Of a stretch of 58,178 bases of DNA, positions 50,537-58,178 are shown one piece after another. A program made the translations under genes and the position numbers. The stretch spans positions 1 to 58,178 of the forward strand of contig CAKTPQ010000007.1 of NCBI GenBank assembly GCA_934591745.1. The letters run 5' to 3'. The stretch comes from an uncultured Oscillospiraceae bacterium. GTDB taxonomy: Bacteria; Bacillota; Clostridia; Oscillospirales; Oscillospiraceae. The notes below the pieces were generated by a model. That model was not told the origin of the DNA. It did not search any database and saw only the letters and a list, made by a program, of their open reading frames with translations. The stretch's first letter is position 1. The number at the start of each line of letters is the position of its first letter.

Positions 50537-51621
50537 TGGTACGCATCCTGCACGCCGGCGACTTCCATCTGGACAGCGCCTTCGGTGCCCTGACACCGGA
50601 GCAGGCTCGCCAGCGCCGTGCCGAGAGCCGGGAGAGCGTACAGCGCCTGGTGGACTGGGCCAACGACCACGAGGTGCAGCTCCTGCTGCTGGCCGGCGAT
50701 CTGTTTGACGGAGACGCCGTGGGCGATGATACCGCCCGGCTGCTGGCGCAGGCGCTGGGCAGCTTTCAGGGCCAGACGGTGATCGCGCCCGGCAATCACG
50801 ACCCCTACACGTCCCGCAGCGCCTACGCCCGCACGCTGTGGCCTGACAATGTGCATATCTTTACAGAGGACCGGATGCAGACCATCCCGTTCCCGCAGTA
50901 CGGCTGCGCCATCCACGGCGCCGCCTTTACCGCGCCGGAGGAGCCGGCGGATCACGTGCTGTCCGGCTTCACCGCTCCCGACGACGGGCTGGTGCATATC
51001 GGCCTTCTGCATGGGGAGCTGACCGGCTCCGAGAGCCGCTACCGCCCCCTGACCACCGCCGCCGTGGCCGCCTCCGGCCTGCACTATCTGGCGCTGGGCC
51101 ATATCCACGGCTGCACCGGCGTCCTCCGGGCCGGTCGTGTGGCCTATGGCTACTGCGGCTGCCTGGAGGGCCGGGGCTTTGACGAACTGGGGGACAAGGG
51201 CTTCCTCACCGGCGACGTATCTGCGGAGGGAGCCGCGCTGCGCTTTGTGCCCTTTGCCCGCCGCCGCTACCGTATTATGGAGGCGGACGTCACCGAGGGC
51301 GATCCGGCGGCCTGCGTTGCCGCCGCCCTGCCCGCCGGCACAGAGGCGGATGTGTACCGCGTGCTCCTCACCGGCAGTCCCGCCGCGCCGGTATCACCGG
51401 AACGGGTGCGCAGCGCACTGGCAGACCGTTTTTACGCCCTGCAGGTGCGGGACAAGACCACCGCTCGGCAGGAGCTGTGGGACAAATGCGGCGAGGATTC
51501 GCTGCGGGGTCTGTTTTTGCAGCAGCTGCGGGCGGCCTGCGGTGACGATCCCCAGTCCCGCCGCCTGATGGAGCAGGCTGCGGTCTTCGGACTGGCCGCC
51601 ATTGACGACCGGGAGGTATGA
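50536..51621 (+). CDS. DNA repair exonuclease, YhaO/SbcD-like metallophosphoesterase
   Basis: 361 aa. Calcineurin-like motifs: GDFHLDS, LLLAGDLFDGD, APGNHDPY, GLLHGEL and LGHIHG. It follows the SbcD/YhaO plan, a Mre11-like nuclease. The usual partner, an SMC-like ATPase (YhaN or SbcC), is not encoded next to it here. It is expected to process DNA ends. Confidence 0.88.
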   Translation: MVRILHAGDFHLDSAFGALTPEQARQRRAESRESVQRLVDWANDHEVQLLLLAGDLFDGDAVGDDTARLLAQALGSFQGQTVIAPGNHDPYTSRSAYARTLWPDNVHIFTEDRMQTIPFPQYGCAIHGAAFTAPEEPADHVLSGFTAPDDGLVHIGLLHGELTGSESRYRPLTTAAVAASGLHYLALGHIHGCTGVLRAGRVAYGYCGCLEGRGFDELGDKGFLTGDVSAEGAALRFVPFARRRYRIMEADVTEGDPAACVAAALPAGTEADVYRVLLTGSPAAPVSPERVRSALADRFYALQVRDKTTARQELWDKCGEDSLRGLFLQQLRAACGDDPQSRRLMEQAAVFGLAAIDDREV

Positions 51622-52619
51622 ACGTGAAACACATTCTGATGATCGGCACCGGCGGCACCATCGCCTCGGAAAAGACACCCTCCGGCCTGACGCCGGAGCT
51701 GAACACGGAGCAGCTGCTGTCCTTTATCCCCGGCATCGCGGACTTCTGCCGGGTGGATTGCCTCCAGCTGTACTCACTGGACAGCACCAACATCTGCCCG
51801 GAGCACTGGCTGGGTCTGGCTGCCGCCATCCGCGAGCGCTACGACGACTATGACGGCTTCGTTATTGCCCATGGCACCGACACCATGGCCTACACCGCCG
51901 CCGCCCTCAGCTATCTGGTGCAAGGCAGCCCCAAGCCCATTGTGCTCACCGGTGCACAGAAGCCCATCTGGTTTGACGGTACCGACTCCAAGCGCAACCT
52001 GACGGATGCATTCCTCTACGCCTGCCGGGGCTGCGGCGGCGTCCAGATCGTGTTCAACGGCAAGGTCATTCTGGGTACCCGCGCCCGCAAGACCTGTTCC
52101 AAGAGCTACCACGCCTTTTCCAGCGTGAATTACCCCGATCTGGCGGTGGTGCAGGACGGCCATCTGCTGCAGTACATGCGCTGTGCCTGCTATCCCAGGC
52201 CGCTGTTCTACGACAAGCTGGATACCCGCGTCAGCCTTTTGAAACTGATCCCCGGCACGTCCAGCGAGCTGATCGACTTCATGCTGACACGCAGCGACGG
52301 GCTTATCATCGAGTCTTTCGGCGTGGGCGGCCTGCCGGAGTACGAGGGCAGTGATTTCTACGACGCGGTGCGCCGCGGCGTGGAGCGGGGTAAGATCGTG
52401 GTCATGACCACGCAGGTGCCCAACGAGGGCAGCGACCTGACGGTGTACCATGTAGGCGGACGGCTGAAGAGCACCCTGCGGCTGCTGGAGGCCTACGACA
52501 TGACCACGGAGTCGGCGGTGGCCAAGCTCATGTGGATCTTGGGCCAGACCCGGGACTTTGACGAGGCGGAGCGCCTGTTCTATCAGCCCGTGGCCAGGGA
52601 CATCCTGTACGAAAACTGA
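51618..52619 (+). CDS. L-asparaginase, type I-like
   Basis: 333 aa. The first threonine motif, MIGTGGTIASEKT, and second motif, IAHGTDTMAYTA, with VLTGAQKP between, are the active-site segments of bacterial asparaginases. No signal peptide, so cytoplasmic: asparagine to aspartate and ammonia. ATGA overlap with the previous gene; a terminator follows. Confidence 0.95.
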   Translation: MNVKHILMIGTGGTIASEKTPSGLTPELNTEQLLSFIPGIADFCRVDCLQLYSLDSTNICPEHWLGLAAAIRERYDDYDGFVIAHGTDTMAYTAAALSYLVQGSPKPIVLTGAQKPIWFDGTDSKRNLTDAFLYACRGCGGVQIVFNGKVILGTRARKTCSKSYHAFSSVNYPDLAVVQDGHLLQYMRCACYPRPLFYDKLDTRVSLLKLIPGTSSELIDFMLTRSDGLIIESFGVGGLPEYEGSDFYDAVRRGVERGKIVVMTTQVPNEGSDLTVYHVGGRLKSTLRLLEAYDMTTESAVAKLMWILGQTRDFDEAERLFYQPVARDILYEN

Positions 52620-52628
52620 ATCTGATCG

Positions 52629-52661
52629 AAAAAACGGCACGTCTGAGGACGCGCCGTTTTT
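52629..52661 (+). terminator. Terminator after the asparaginase gene
   Basis: AAAAAACGGC and CGTC stem pieces around a TGAG loop with GACG and GCCGTTTTT; one mismatch, then a T run. Confidence 0.88.
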
Positions 52662-52722
52662 GCATACTCCTGCGCCGTTTTTCCCATACTATTCAAAACT
52701 GTGTGCGGGGAGGAACCACGGA

Positions 52723-54126
52723 ATGAAACAGGAATTTTCTGCCAGAACAGCACTGCTGGACGGCGAGCTGGGTGTGGGCCGCTGCTTTGACATGACGGCC
52801 CGCAGTCTCACTATCGGAGGCCGCCGCGCCCGGCTGTGGGTGGTGAACGGCTACGCCCAGGAGAATATCCTCGAGCGCATGATCGCCCAGTGGCTGGCGC
52901 TGCCCGGTTTAACGGGTATTTCCACACTGGAGGCCTTTCTCAGCCGCTGCGTTACCGCCTGCGACGCTGCTGTATGCCTGAAAAGGGAGGAGGCTGTGCT
53001 GGGTGTGTTTGCCGGCAAGACCCTGCTGGTCATCGACGGCTTTTCCGGCGGCATCCTTATGGATGTCAAGCAGTTCCCCACCCGTTCCATCGAGGAGCCG
53101 GACACCAGTCGCGTCCTCCGTGGCAGCCACGACGGCTTCGTGGAGAACCTGATGCAGAACGCAGCCCTGCTGCGCCGCCGCATCCGGGACCCCCGCCTGA
53201 CGCTGGAGCGTATCCAGCTGGACAACCGATCCCGCACCGATGTGGTGCTGTGCTATATGGAGGGGGACGCCGATCCGGACCTGCTGGCGGAGCTGCGCAA
53301 AAAGCTGGAAAGTATGCAGGTCAGTTCCATCGCCATGAGTCAGGAATCGGTAGCGGAGGCTATTTCTCCTCGTCAATGGTTTAACCCGTTTCCGAAAGTT
53401 CGCTATACTGAGCGGCCGGACGTGGCCACGGCCTGCATCATGGAGGGCGACGTGGTGGTGATGGTGGACAACTCCCCGTCGGCACTGCTGCTGCCCACCA
53501 CGCTGCTGCGGTTCACCGAGGAGATCAACGACTACTACTTTCCACCTCTTATCGGCTCGTACCTCCAGATCGTCCGCATGGTGGTGCTGCTGCTGACGGT
53601 GTTCGTCACGCCGGTTTGGTACCTGCTGGTAAAAAATCCTGATACGCTCCACGAAAACCTGCATTTTCTGCTGATCCAGGATGAATATTTCGTCCCGCTC
53701 ATCATCCAGCTCCTGCTGGTGGAGCTGATCATCGATGTGCTGAAGCTGGCGTCGCTGAACACGCCGGACGTGCTGAGCAACTCCTTCAGCATGATCGGCG
53801 CCTTGATACTGGGTGATTTCGCTGTACAGGCCCGCTGGCTGGTACCGGAGGTGCTGGTGTACATGGCTTTCGTGGCCATCGCCAACTATGCCCAGCACAG
53901 CTATGAGATGGGCTACGCTACCAAGCTGTGCCGTATGCTGCTGCTGATCCTCATCTGGCTTTTCGACCTGTGGGGCTTCATTGCCGGTGTGGTGGGCATG
54001 CTGGTGCTGATGGCCACCACAAAGCCGTTGGTAGGGAAGGGCTACCTCTATCCGCTCATCCCCTTTGACGGCAAAAAGCTCAAGCGCCTTCTGTACCGCG
54101 CACCCATCAGCAGGGACAACAGCTGA
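52723..54126 (+). CDS. Spore germination protein, GerA family (SpoVAF-like)
   Basis: 467 aa. The soluble N-terminal part (1-280) includes VDNSPSALLLPTTLLRF, LLIDGFSGG-like LVIDGFSGGIL and YMEGDADPDLL, as in GerA/SpoVAF proteins. Four to five membrane helices follow (285-455) with PLIGSYLQIVRMVVLLLT. It acts in the spore inner membrane during germination. No B or C subunit gene is adjacent, which favours the SpoVAF branch. GGGGAGGA precedes ATG 52723. Confidence 0.9.
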   Translation: MKQEFSARTALLDGELGVGRCFDMTARSLTIGGRRARLWVVNGYAQENILERMIAQWLALPGLTGISTLEAFLSRCVTACDAAVCLKREEAVLGVFAGKTLLVIDGFSGGILMDVKQFPTRSIEEPDTSRVLRGSHDGFVENLMQNAALLRRRIRDPRLTLERIQLDNRSRTDVVLCYMEGDADPDLLAELRKKLESMQVSSIAMSQESVAEAISPRQWFNPFPKVRYTERPDVATACIMEGDVVVMVDNSPSALLLPTTLLRFTEEINDYYFPPLIGSYLQIVRMVVLLLTVFVTPVWYLLVKNPDTLHENLHFLLIQDEYFVPLIIQLLLVELIIDVLKLASLNTPDVLSNSFSMIGALILGDFAVQARWLVPEVLVYMAFVAIANYAQHSYEMGYATKLCRMLLLILIWLFDLWGFIAGVVGMLVLMATTKPLVGKGYLYPLIPFDGKKLKRLLYRAPISRDNS

Positions 54127-54232
54127 AAAGTTTTCCAGCGCCCCAATGCCAATTCGCCCTGAATTTACACGGTATGTCCCGCCCTGTTCCGGCACAAAGT
54201 AACGCTGTCGCCGGCGACAATTCCACAAAGGG

Positions 54233-55153
54233 GTGAGACGCTTGTATGAACTGCGTGAAACGCATCGCACAGGCAGCCTCCGCAAAAGCACCGCAAGGCT
54301 GCTTGCCCTGGTATTTTCCCTCTCGCTCTGCCTCCAGCAGGTCTGGGCATCACCCGGTGAACGGACGGTGATCCCGCTGGGCAAGGCCGTGGGCATCAAG
54401 CTGTTTGCCGACGGCGCGCTGGTGGTGGGACTGGCGGAGGGCAGCCTCTGTCCCGCCCGGGACTGCGGCCTGAAGGAAGGAGACCTTATTCTCTCCATGG
54501 GTGACATGAAGATCACCTCCACCGAGCAGGTACGCGATCTCCTGCAGGACAACGGCTGCGAGCCGCTGGTCATGACCGTCCGCCGCAGCGGCAGAGATCT
54601 GACCGTCACCGCTGTGCCCACACAGGGCACGGACGGCGCGTGGCAGCTGGGCGCATGGATCCGTGACAGTATGGCCGGTATCGGCACGCTGACGTACTAC
54701 GATCCCGCCACCGGCAGTTACGGCGCACTGGGCCATGGCATTACCGACGTGGACACGGCCAAGCTGATGCCGCTGGCCTCCGGCTCCATCATGGAAACAA
54801 CGGTCAAGGCGGTGAAAAAGGGTGTCAAGGGCGACCCCGGTGAGCTGAAAGGCGACTTTTCCGTCCAGCGTGACGTGGGCACCGTCTGCATCAACAGCGA
54901 CGGCGGCATTTTCGGCACGGTGGCGGACCCTGATTTCCTCCAGGCGGGTACGCCCGTTCCTGTCGCCGCAGCACGCCAGGTAAAGCCCGGACCTGCCACC
55001 ATTCTGGCTACCATCTCCGATGATGACACGGCAGAATATGCGGTGCAGATCGTCCGGGTGTTCCCCGGCAGCCAGTCCACCCGCAACCTGCTGCTGAAGG
55101 TGACGGACCAGCGTCTGCTGGACACCACCGGCGGCATCGTACAGGGCATGTGA
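54233..55153 (+). pseudogene. spoIVB: SpoIVB-like protease truncated exactly before its catalytic serine
   Basis: 306 aa. N-terminal membrane anchor (22-39), PDZ domain (about 45-130) and S55 protease domain with His168 in GHGITD and Asp292 in KVTDQRLLD. It ends GGIVQGM then TGA. In SpoIVB the next residue is the catalytic serine of the GMSGSP motif, 15 residues after the Asp; here that codon (307) is the stop. About 40-50 residues are lost. The enzyme activates pro-sigmaK processing in Bacillus. GTG 54233 is used; TTG 54242 is an alternative. Mobile-element sequence follows at once. Confidence 0.85.
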
Positions 55154-55162
55154 GTGATATAT

Positions 55163-55220
55163 AATAGGGACAACACGGGAAAGCCTTGATTTTACAAGGG
55201 TTTCTGGCGTTGTCCCTATT
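55163..55220. repeat. Nested inverted repeat at the spoIVB break point
   Basis: AATAGGGACAAC (55163-55174) with GTTGTCCCTATT (55209-55220), a perfect 12-bp pair, enclosing CCTTG/CAAGG (55184-55199). It begins 10 bases after the truncated gene. It may be an element end, recombinase-binding arm or weak terminator. Confidence 0.7.
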
Positions 55221-55372
55221 TTCACTGACATGAAATAGGCCGTATTTGCGCAATACGAAATCCACCGTGGCTGCCCAAGGGAGGCGATCATCTCAAGCAG
55301 ATCGATTCAGGTCTCATTTTTGAAGGGAGCTTCTATTTATGAAGGATTCAACTATCATAAGCATACAAGGCT

Positions 55373-55630
55373 ATGCTGGAGGCCAAGAACCGAAATGGTC
55401 AACGCAATGCGGCACCGGAAACCTCTGGCGAAAATCGCCAAAGGTACAATGCCCGTGAAATCGTAGCGGATTTCTTCGGTGTCACAGAATATGAGATCCG
55501 CAAGGCTGTCAAGCTGGCCAGTTTGATCCCGCCGCTGGCGGACGTCTTGGAAAACGATCCCCGGCACTTGTCGCTGAGCTGCGCGGATATGATCGCAGAC
55601 TACGATGAAGTCTCACAGGAGGCGTTTGTG
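55373..55630 (+). pseudogene. ParB-like protein fragment from a mobile element
   Basis: An open stretch reading MLEAKNRNGQRN...ARE IVADFFGVTEYEIRKAVKLA SLIPPLADVLEN. The helix-turn-helix and following segment resemble ParB/RepB/Spo0J-type partition proteins of conjugative elements. The start domain is absent, and near 55630 the sequence changes into a sortase fragment in another frame. The call rests on pattern only. Confidence 0.55.
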
Positions 55631-55869
55631 GAGATAAGCTTACCGTGGGCGATGAAGTTGTCATTACCAACCTGTGGGAAACACTGACCTACACGGTATC
55701 GGACATTCAGATCATCCAGCCGCATGAGGTGGATATGATTAAAATCCAGCAAGGCCGCGACCTGCTGACGCTGCTAACCTGCCATCCCTACGCCAGCGGC
55801 GGAAAGCAGAGGTATGTAGTTTATTGTGAAAAAACTGCCCACCATGAGGCAATAAGCCAATCACGGTGA
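55631..55869 (+). pseudogene. Sortase C-terminal fragment
   Basis: From about 55631 the frame reads GDKLTVGDEVVITNLWETLT... ending with LLTLLTCHPYASGGKQRYVV. TLLTC with the later Arg is the catalytic pair of class B/C sortases. The N-terminal half, membrane anchor and catalytic His are missing. It is joined directly to the ParB-like fragment. Confidence 0.75.
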
Positions 55870-55877
55870 GCAGTTTT
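55831..55877. terminator. Possible bidirectional terminator between sortase fragment and ATPase gene
   Basis: AAAACTGCCCACC with GGTGAGCAGTTTT, 13 bp with one mismatch, 21-base loop, with A and T runs on the two sides. The two neighbours converge here. Confidence 0.6.
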
Positions 55878-55889
55878 GCTGGCAGCGCA

Positions 55890-57191
55890 TCAGACAAGCG
55901 TATCATCCAGCAGGAAGTCGATGACGCTGATATTGAGAATGCCGTTGTCGTCATACCAACGCTTGCGGATGTCATGACGCACGATGATCTTCGGGAAGGA
56001 ATCGCCGGTCAGCGCAAAAGGCTTGTTTTCAGCGATTGCCTTTTCCTCCGTTCCCAGCGCGTAGGCAGACTGAATATAGGTCTTCTTGCCGCCGGAGGTT
56101 GCAATGAAGTCGATTTCCCGCGCAACCGGCACGACCTTTCCTTTGGCATTTTTCTCATTACCATAGACAATGCCGATGTCAACGGCGCATTCGCGGATCA
56201 TCAGCTCATTGAAAATGATGTTCTCCATAATGTGTGTCATTTCCTGCTGGCGGAAGCCGATACGCGCATTCCGCAGTCCGCTGTCCTCACAGTAGTATTT
56301 GTTGGGATAGTCAAAATAGCTCTTGCCCTTGACATCCCAGCGCTTGCATTCGGTGAAGAGGAAGGAATCCGATAAGTGATCCATATAGGCTTTCACGGTG
56401 TTCAGGGCAACGACATTCTCACCGCTGCGCTTCTGCACGGTGTTGATGGTGGCTGCAACCTTCGTCGGATTGGTCAGAGAGCCGATAGACGAACACAGCA
56501 GATCAAGAATCGCGGACAGCACATCCTCACGCTTGATCTTCTTCCGCTCTACAATGTCCTTCAGATAGACCTCAGAAAACAGCGATTTCAGATAAGCCAT
56601 TTTCGCGGCATCCGTGGGACGGGACAGGATCAGCGGCATACCGCCGTAGAAGGCATAGTCCTCAAAGGCATCCTGCTTATCACCGCCTACGGCTGAATAG
56701 TATTCGGCAAAGGAAAGCGGATGCACACGGATCTCATCGCTCCGTCCCCGGAACTCAGTCAGTATATCGGAGGACAGCATTTTGGAGTTGCTGCCGGTCA
56801 CATAAATGTCCAGGTTGGATAAGGACTTCAAATCGTTGAGCGCGTCGTAGAAGGTAACCTTCTTGCCATCCGGATTGTAGGGATTCGGAACCTCGTCGGA
56901 CATCTGAATCTCGTCTACAAAGAGATAATATTGGCCTGCACTGTGTTCCACGATCTCGCGGACATGAGCCGCAAGCTCCAACGGATTGCGATAGCGAATA
57001 TCACGGGTCGAATCCAGCTCGAAGGACAGAATGTGGTCTTCTGCAACGCCTTCGCTGAGAAGGTGACTCTTGAACAGATTGCGAAGCAGATAGGACTTGC
57101 CGCATCTGCGGATGCCAGTGATCACCTTCACCTGACCATCCCACATAAAGGAGATGATTTTCTTCAAATAGCGATCTCGTTTTATTTCCAT
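55890..57191 (-). CDS. AAA+ ATPase with DUF4143-type C-terminal domain
   Basis: 433 aa, apparently full length. Walker A GIRRCGKSY (26-34), Walker B YLFVDEIQ (near 92), sensor VTGSNSKML, and PLSFAEYY, then a C-terminal DUF4143-like domain with EREI-like PVAREIDFIAT, a restriction-nuclease-like pattern. Such single ATPases are widespread in gut bacteria and often lie in variable regions; roles are unclear. ATG 57191 with ribosome-site-like GGAGG upstream. Confidence 0.88.
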   Translation of the reverse strand: MEIKRDRYLKKIISFMWDGQVKVITGIRRCGKSYLLRNLFKSHLLSEGVAEDHILSFELDSTRDIRYRNPLELAAHVREIVEHSAGQYYLFVDEIQMSDEVPNPYNPDGKKVTFYDALNDLKSLSNLDIYVTGSNSKMLSSDILTEFRGRSDEIRVHPLSFAEYYSAVGGDKQDAFEDYAFYGGMPLILSRPTDAAKMAYLKSLFSEVYLKDIVERKKIKREDVLSAILDLLCSSIGSLTNPTKVAATINTVQKRSGENVVALNTVKAYMDHLSDSFLFTECKRWDVKGKSYFDYPNKYYCEDSGLRNARIGFRQQEMTHIMENIIFNELMIRECAVDIGIVYGNEKNAKGKVVPVAREIDFIATSGGKKTYIQSAYALGTEEKAIAENKPFALTGDSFPKIIVRHDIRKRWYDDNGILNISVIDFLLDDTLV

Positions 57192-57599
57192 GACCCAACC
57201 TCCATTGAAAACTTGCTGGTATTATCATGCTACTTTTCGATGGATAGTATACGCCAGCGCGCGAGAAAAATCAAGAAGTCTATTGAAATGTATACAGGCA
57301 TACCCGACAACATTCCAATAGCCGGGTGTATTCCTGATAAGAGTGGTAAGAGAAGTACTTTCCGCCTGTATGCCCTGCTTTCCCTGCGGTACAATAAACC
57401 TGTACTTTAGGTGAAAGCATAAAGGACGGAGCAGAGCAGGCACGGGCGAGAAAGGAGGTCAGTTTTCCTTCTTCGTTCTGACTAAGACTTGAAGTATGTA
57501 AAAATATAGGACATCAAGAAGACCGTAATTGCCTTTTGGGGCAGTTACGGTCTTTTTTCATTGTCCGGAAGAAAGGAGATTTCAAAATGAATGGCACCC
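57192..57599. other. Non-coding stretch with remnants
   Basis: About 400 bp without a supportable gene. It holds the upstream region of the ATPase gene (TATTATCATGC... on the complementary side), an AGAAAGGAGG ribosome-site-like sequence at 57450-57459 with no frame after it, and a strong terminator at 57521-57558. It looks like debris from lost genes. Confidence 0.6.
57521..57558 (+). terminator. Rho-independent terminator
   Basis: GACCGTAATTGCC stem with GGCAGTTACGGTC (one G-U pair), short T/G loop and a run of six T. No intact gene precedes it on the plus strand. Confidence 0.88.
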
Positions 57600-58178
57600 A
57601 TAAGAAGTAAGCTGATGGAACTCAGCTACAGTGACCCCAAATTTCAGATCCGACTGACCGGCTACCTGTGTGATTCACTGCGCGGGTATCGCCTCTGTCG
57701 CGTCCAGACCCAGCCCGAAACTCTATCAGGTCAATGTGGGCGGAACATGGAGAATCCTCCGGTAATGCTTAGCGCACGAAGTGGGAAGGCTAATCCATGT
57801 CAGCTCCGTCCATGCCATACCGGAAAAACCAGAGAGCTGCGTTATCACGGAAAGCTGTGACTTCTCCCTGGGTCTTGTAGACGGCGATTACGCAAAGAGC
57901 AAGGCGGCCGCAACCGAACTGGTCTTCGACGCGGCAGAGCGTGGGCTGAATGCCAGCATTGTCTTTCCCTCCGGCATCATCGGGCCAGGCGACATACAGG
58001 GAGGGAGCTTCACCTCAATGGCAAAATCCTTTCTTGCTGGGAAGCTGCCTTTAGCCGTTCGCGGCGGGTATGACTTTGTGGATGTGCGGGATGTGGCAAA
58101 AGGCATTCTGGCCTGCTCCGAAAGCGGAGAGCCCGGCAAGGGCTACATTCTGTCCGGCCACTATATTACGATTCGCAA
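57592..58178 (+). pseudogene. Broken NAD-dependent epimerase/dehydratase gene, runs off the window
   Basis: Pieces of one short-chain-dehydrogenase-like protein appear in different frames: GIASVASRPSPKLYQVNVGG (about 57689-57745), then HEVGRLIHVSSVHAIPE and onward to the window end, with catalytic YxxxK in DYAKSKAAA and a substrate segment IVFPSGIIGPGDIQGG. A stop follows after seven codons from ATG 57586, and frames must be changed at least twice. The 3' end lies beyond 58178. Confidence 0.7.

Noticed and set aside
55163..55220. Serine-recombinase att arms of a second element
   Set aside because: The inverted repeat is not centred on the break in spoIVB and the other end of the element is outside the window, so this cannot be claimed.

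Overview
The window is one contig of a high-GC, endospore-forming gut Firmicute. The likeliest family is Oscillospiraceae (relatives of Oscillibacter, Flavonifractor or Dysosmobacter); this is inferred from GC content, a GerA-type germinant receptor subunit, a SpoIVB-like protease and a ribonuclease Y/YmdB gene pair, not from a marker-gene search. Host genes occupy 1-3272 and 45445-55153. A 42,172-bp prophage lies between them (3273-45444). The last 3 kb (55154-58178) is mobile-element debris around one intact ATPase gene.

Left host flank: end of a zinc-ribbon protein, a lipoprotein, a LysR regulator and an RlmI-type rRNA methyltransferase. The prophage has entered codon 10 of an N-acetylmuramoyl-L-alanine amidase/SH3 gene. 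Joining 3272 to 45445 restores an in-frame 246-aa protein. The phage ends, when circularised, form a near-perfect 50-bp inverted-repeat attP (20-bp arms, 18 of 20 matching) around the shared AGCACA core, as expected for the serine integrase encoded beside attL.

Prophage layout: lysogeny (integrase, a predicted small RNA, a membrane protein, ImmA-type protease, repressor with divergent promoters and palindromic operators); early genes; a helicase-methylase fusion; recombination and replication (AAA ATPase, RecE-like nuclease, SSB, CHC2 primase domain, DUF927 helicase, an iteron-rich candidate origin, SF2 helicase, VRR-NUC nuclease); DNA modification (C5-methyltransferase with a repeated central region, PAPS-reductase/DndC-like enzyme); regulators and a tRNA-like RNA; packaging and virion genes (terminase, portal, Prp-type protease, scaffold, N4-gp56-type capsid, tail proteins, collar-domain fibre, ejection-type proteins including one of 2146 aa); holins and a CHAP endolysin. 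No tape measure, sheath or long-tail tube genes were seen, so the virion is probably short-tailed.

Right host flank: the 3' part of the amidase, then rny, an Amidase_6 lipoprotein, ymdB, a YbaK-type deacylase, a YhaO/SbcD-like nuclease, L-asparaginase, a GerA-family protein and a SpoIVB homologue that stops exactly where its catalytic serine codon should be. ParB-like and sortase fragments and a broken epimerase follow.

Most notable: (i) a predicted phage small RNA at about 4714-4791, with its own promoter and terminator, exactly complementary over 20 and 16 nt to two leaders of the early operon; (ii) an anticodon-armless tRNA-like RNA upstream of the terminase genes; (iii) a phage Prp protease followed by a scaffold and a capsid protein that both carry an LQxFA cleavage-like motif; (iv) two cell-wall/sporulation genes interrupted by mobile DNA, one cleanly reversible.
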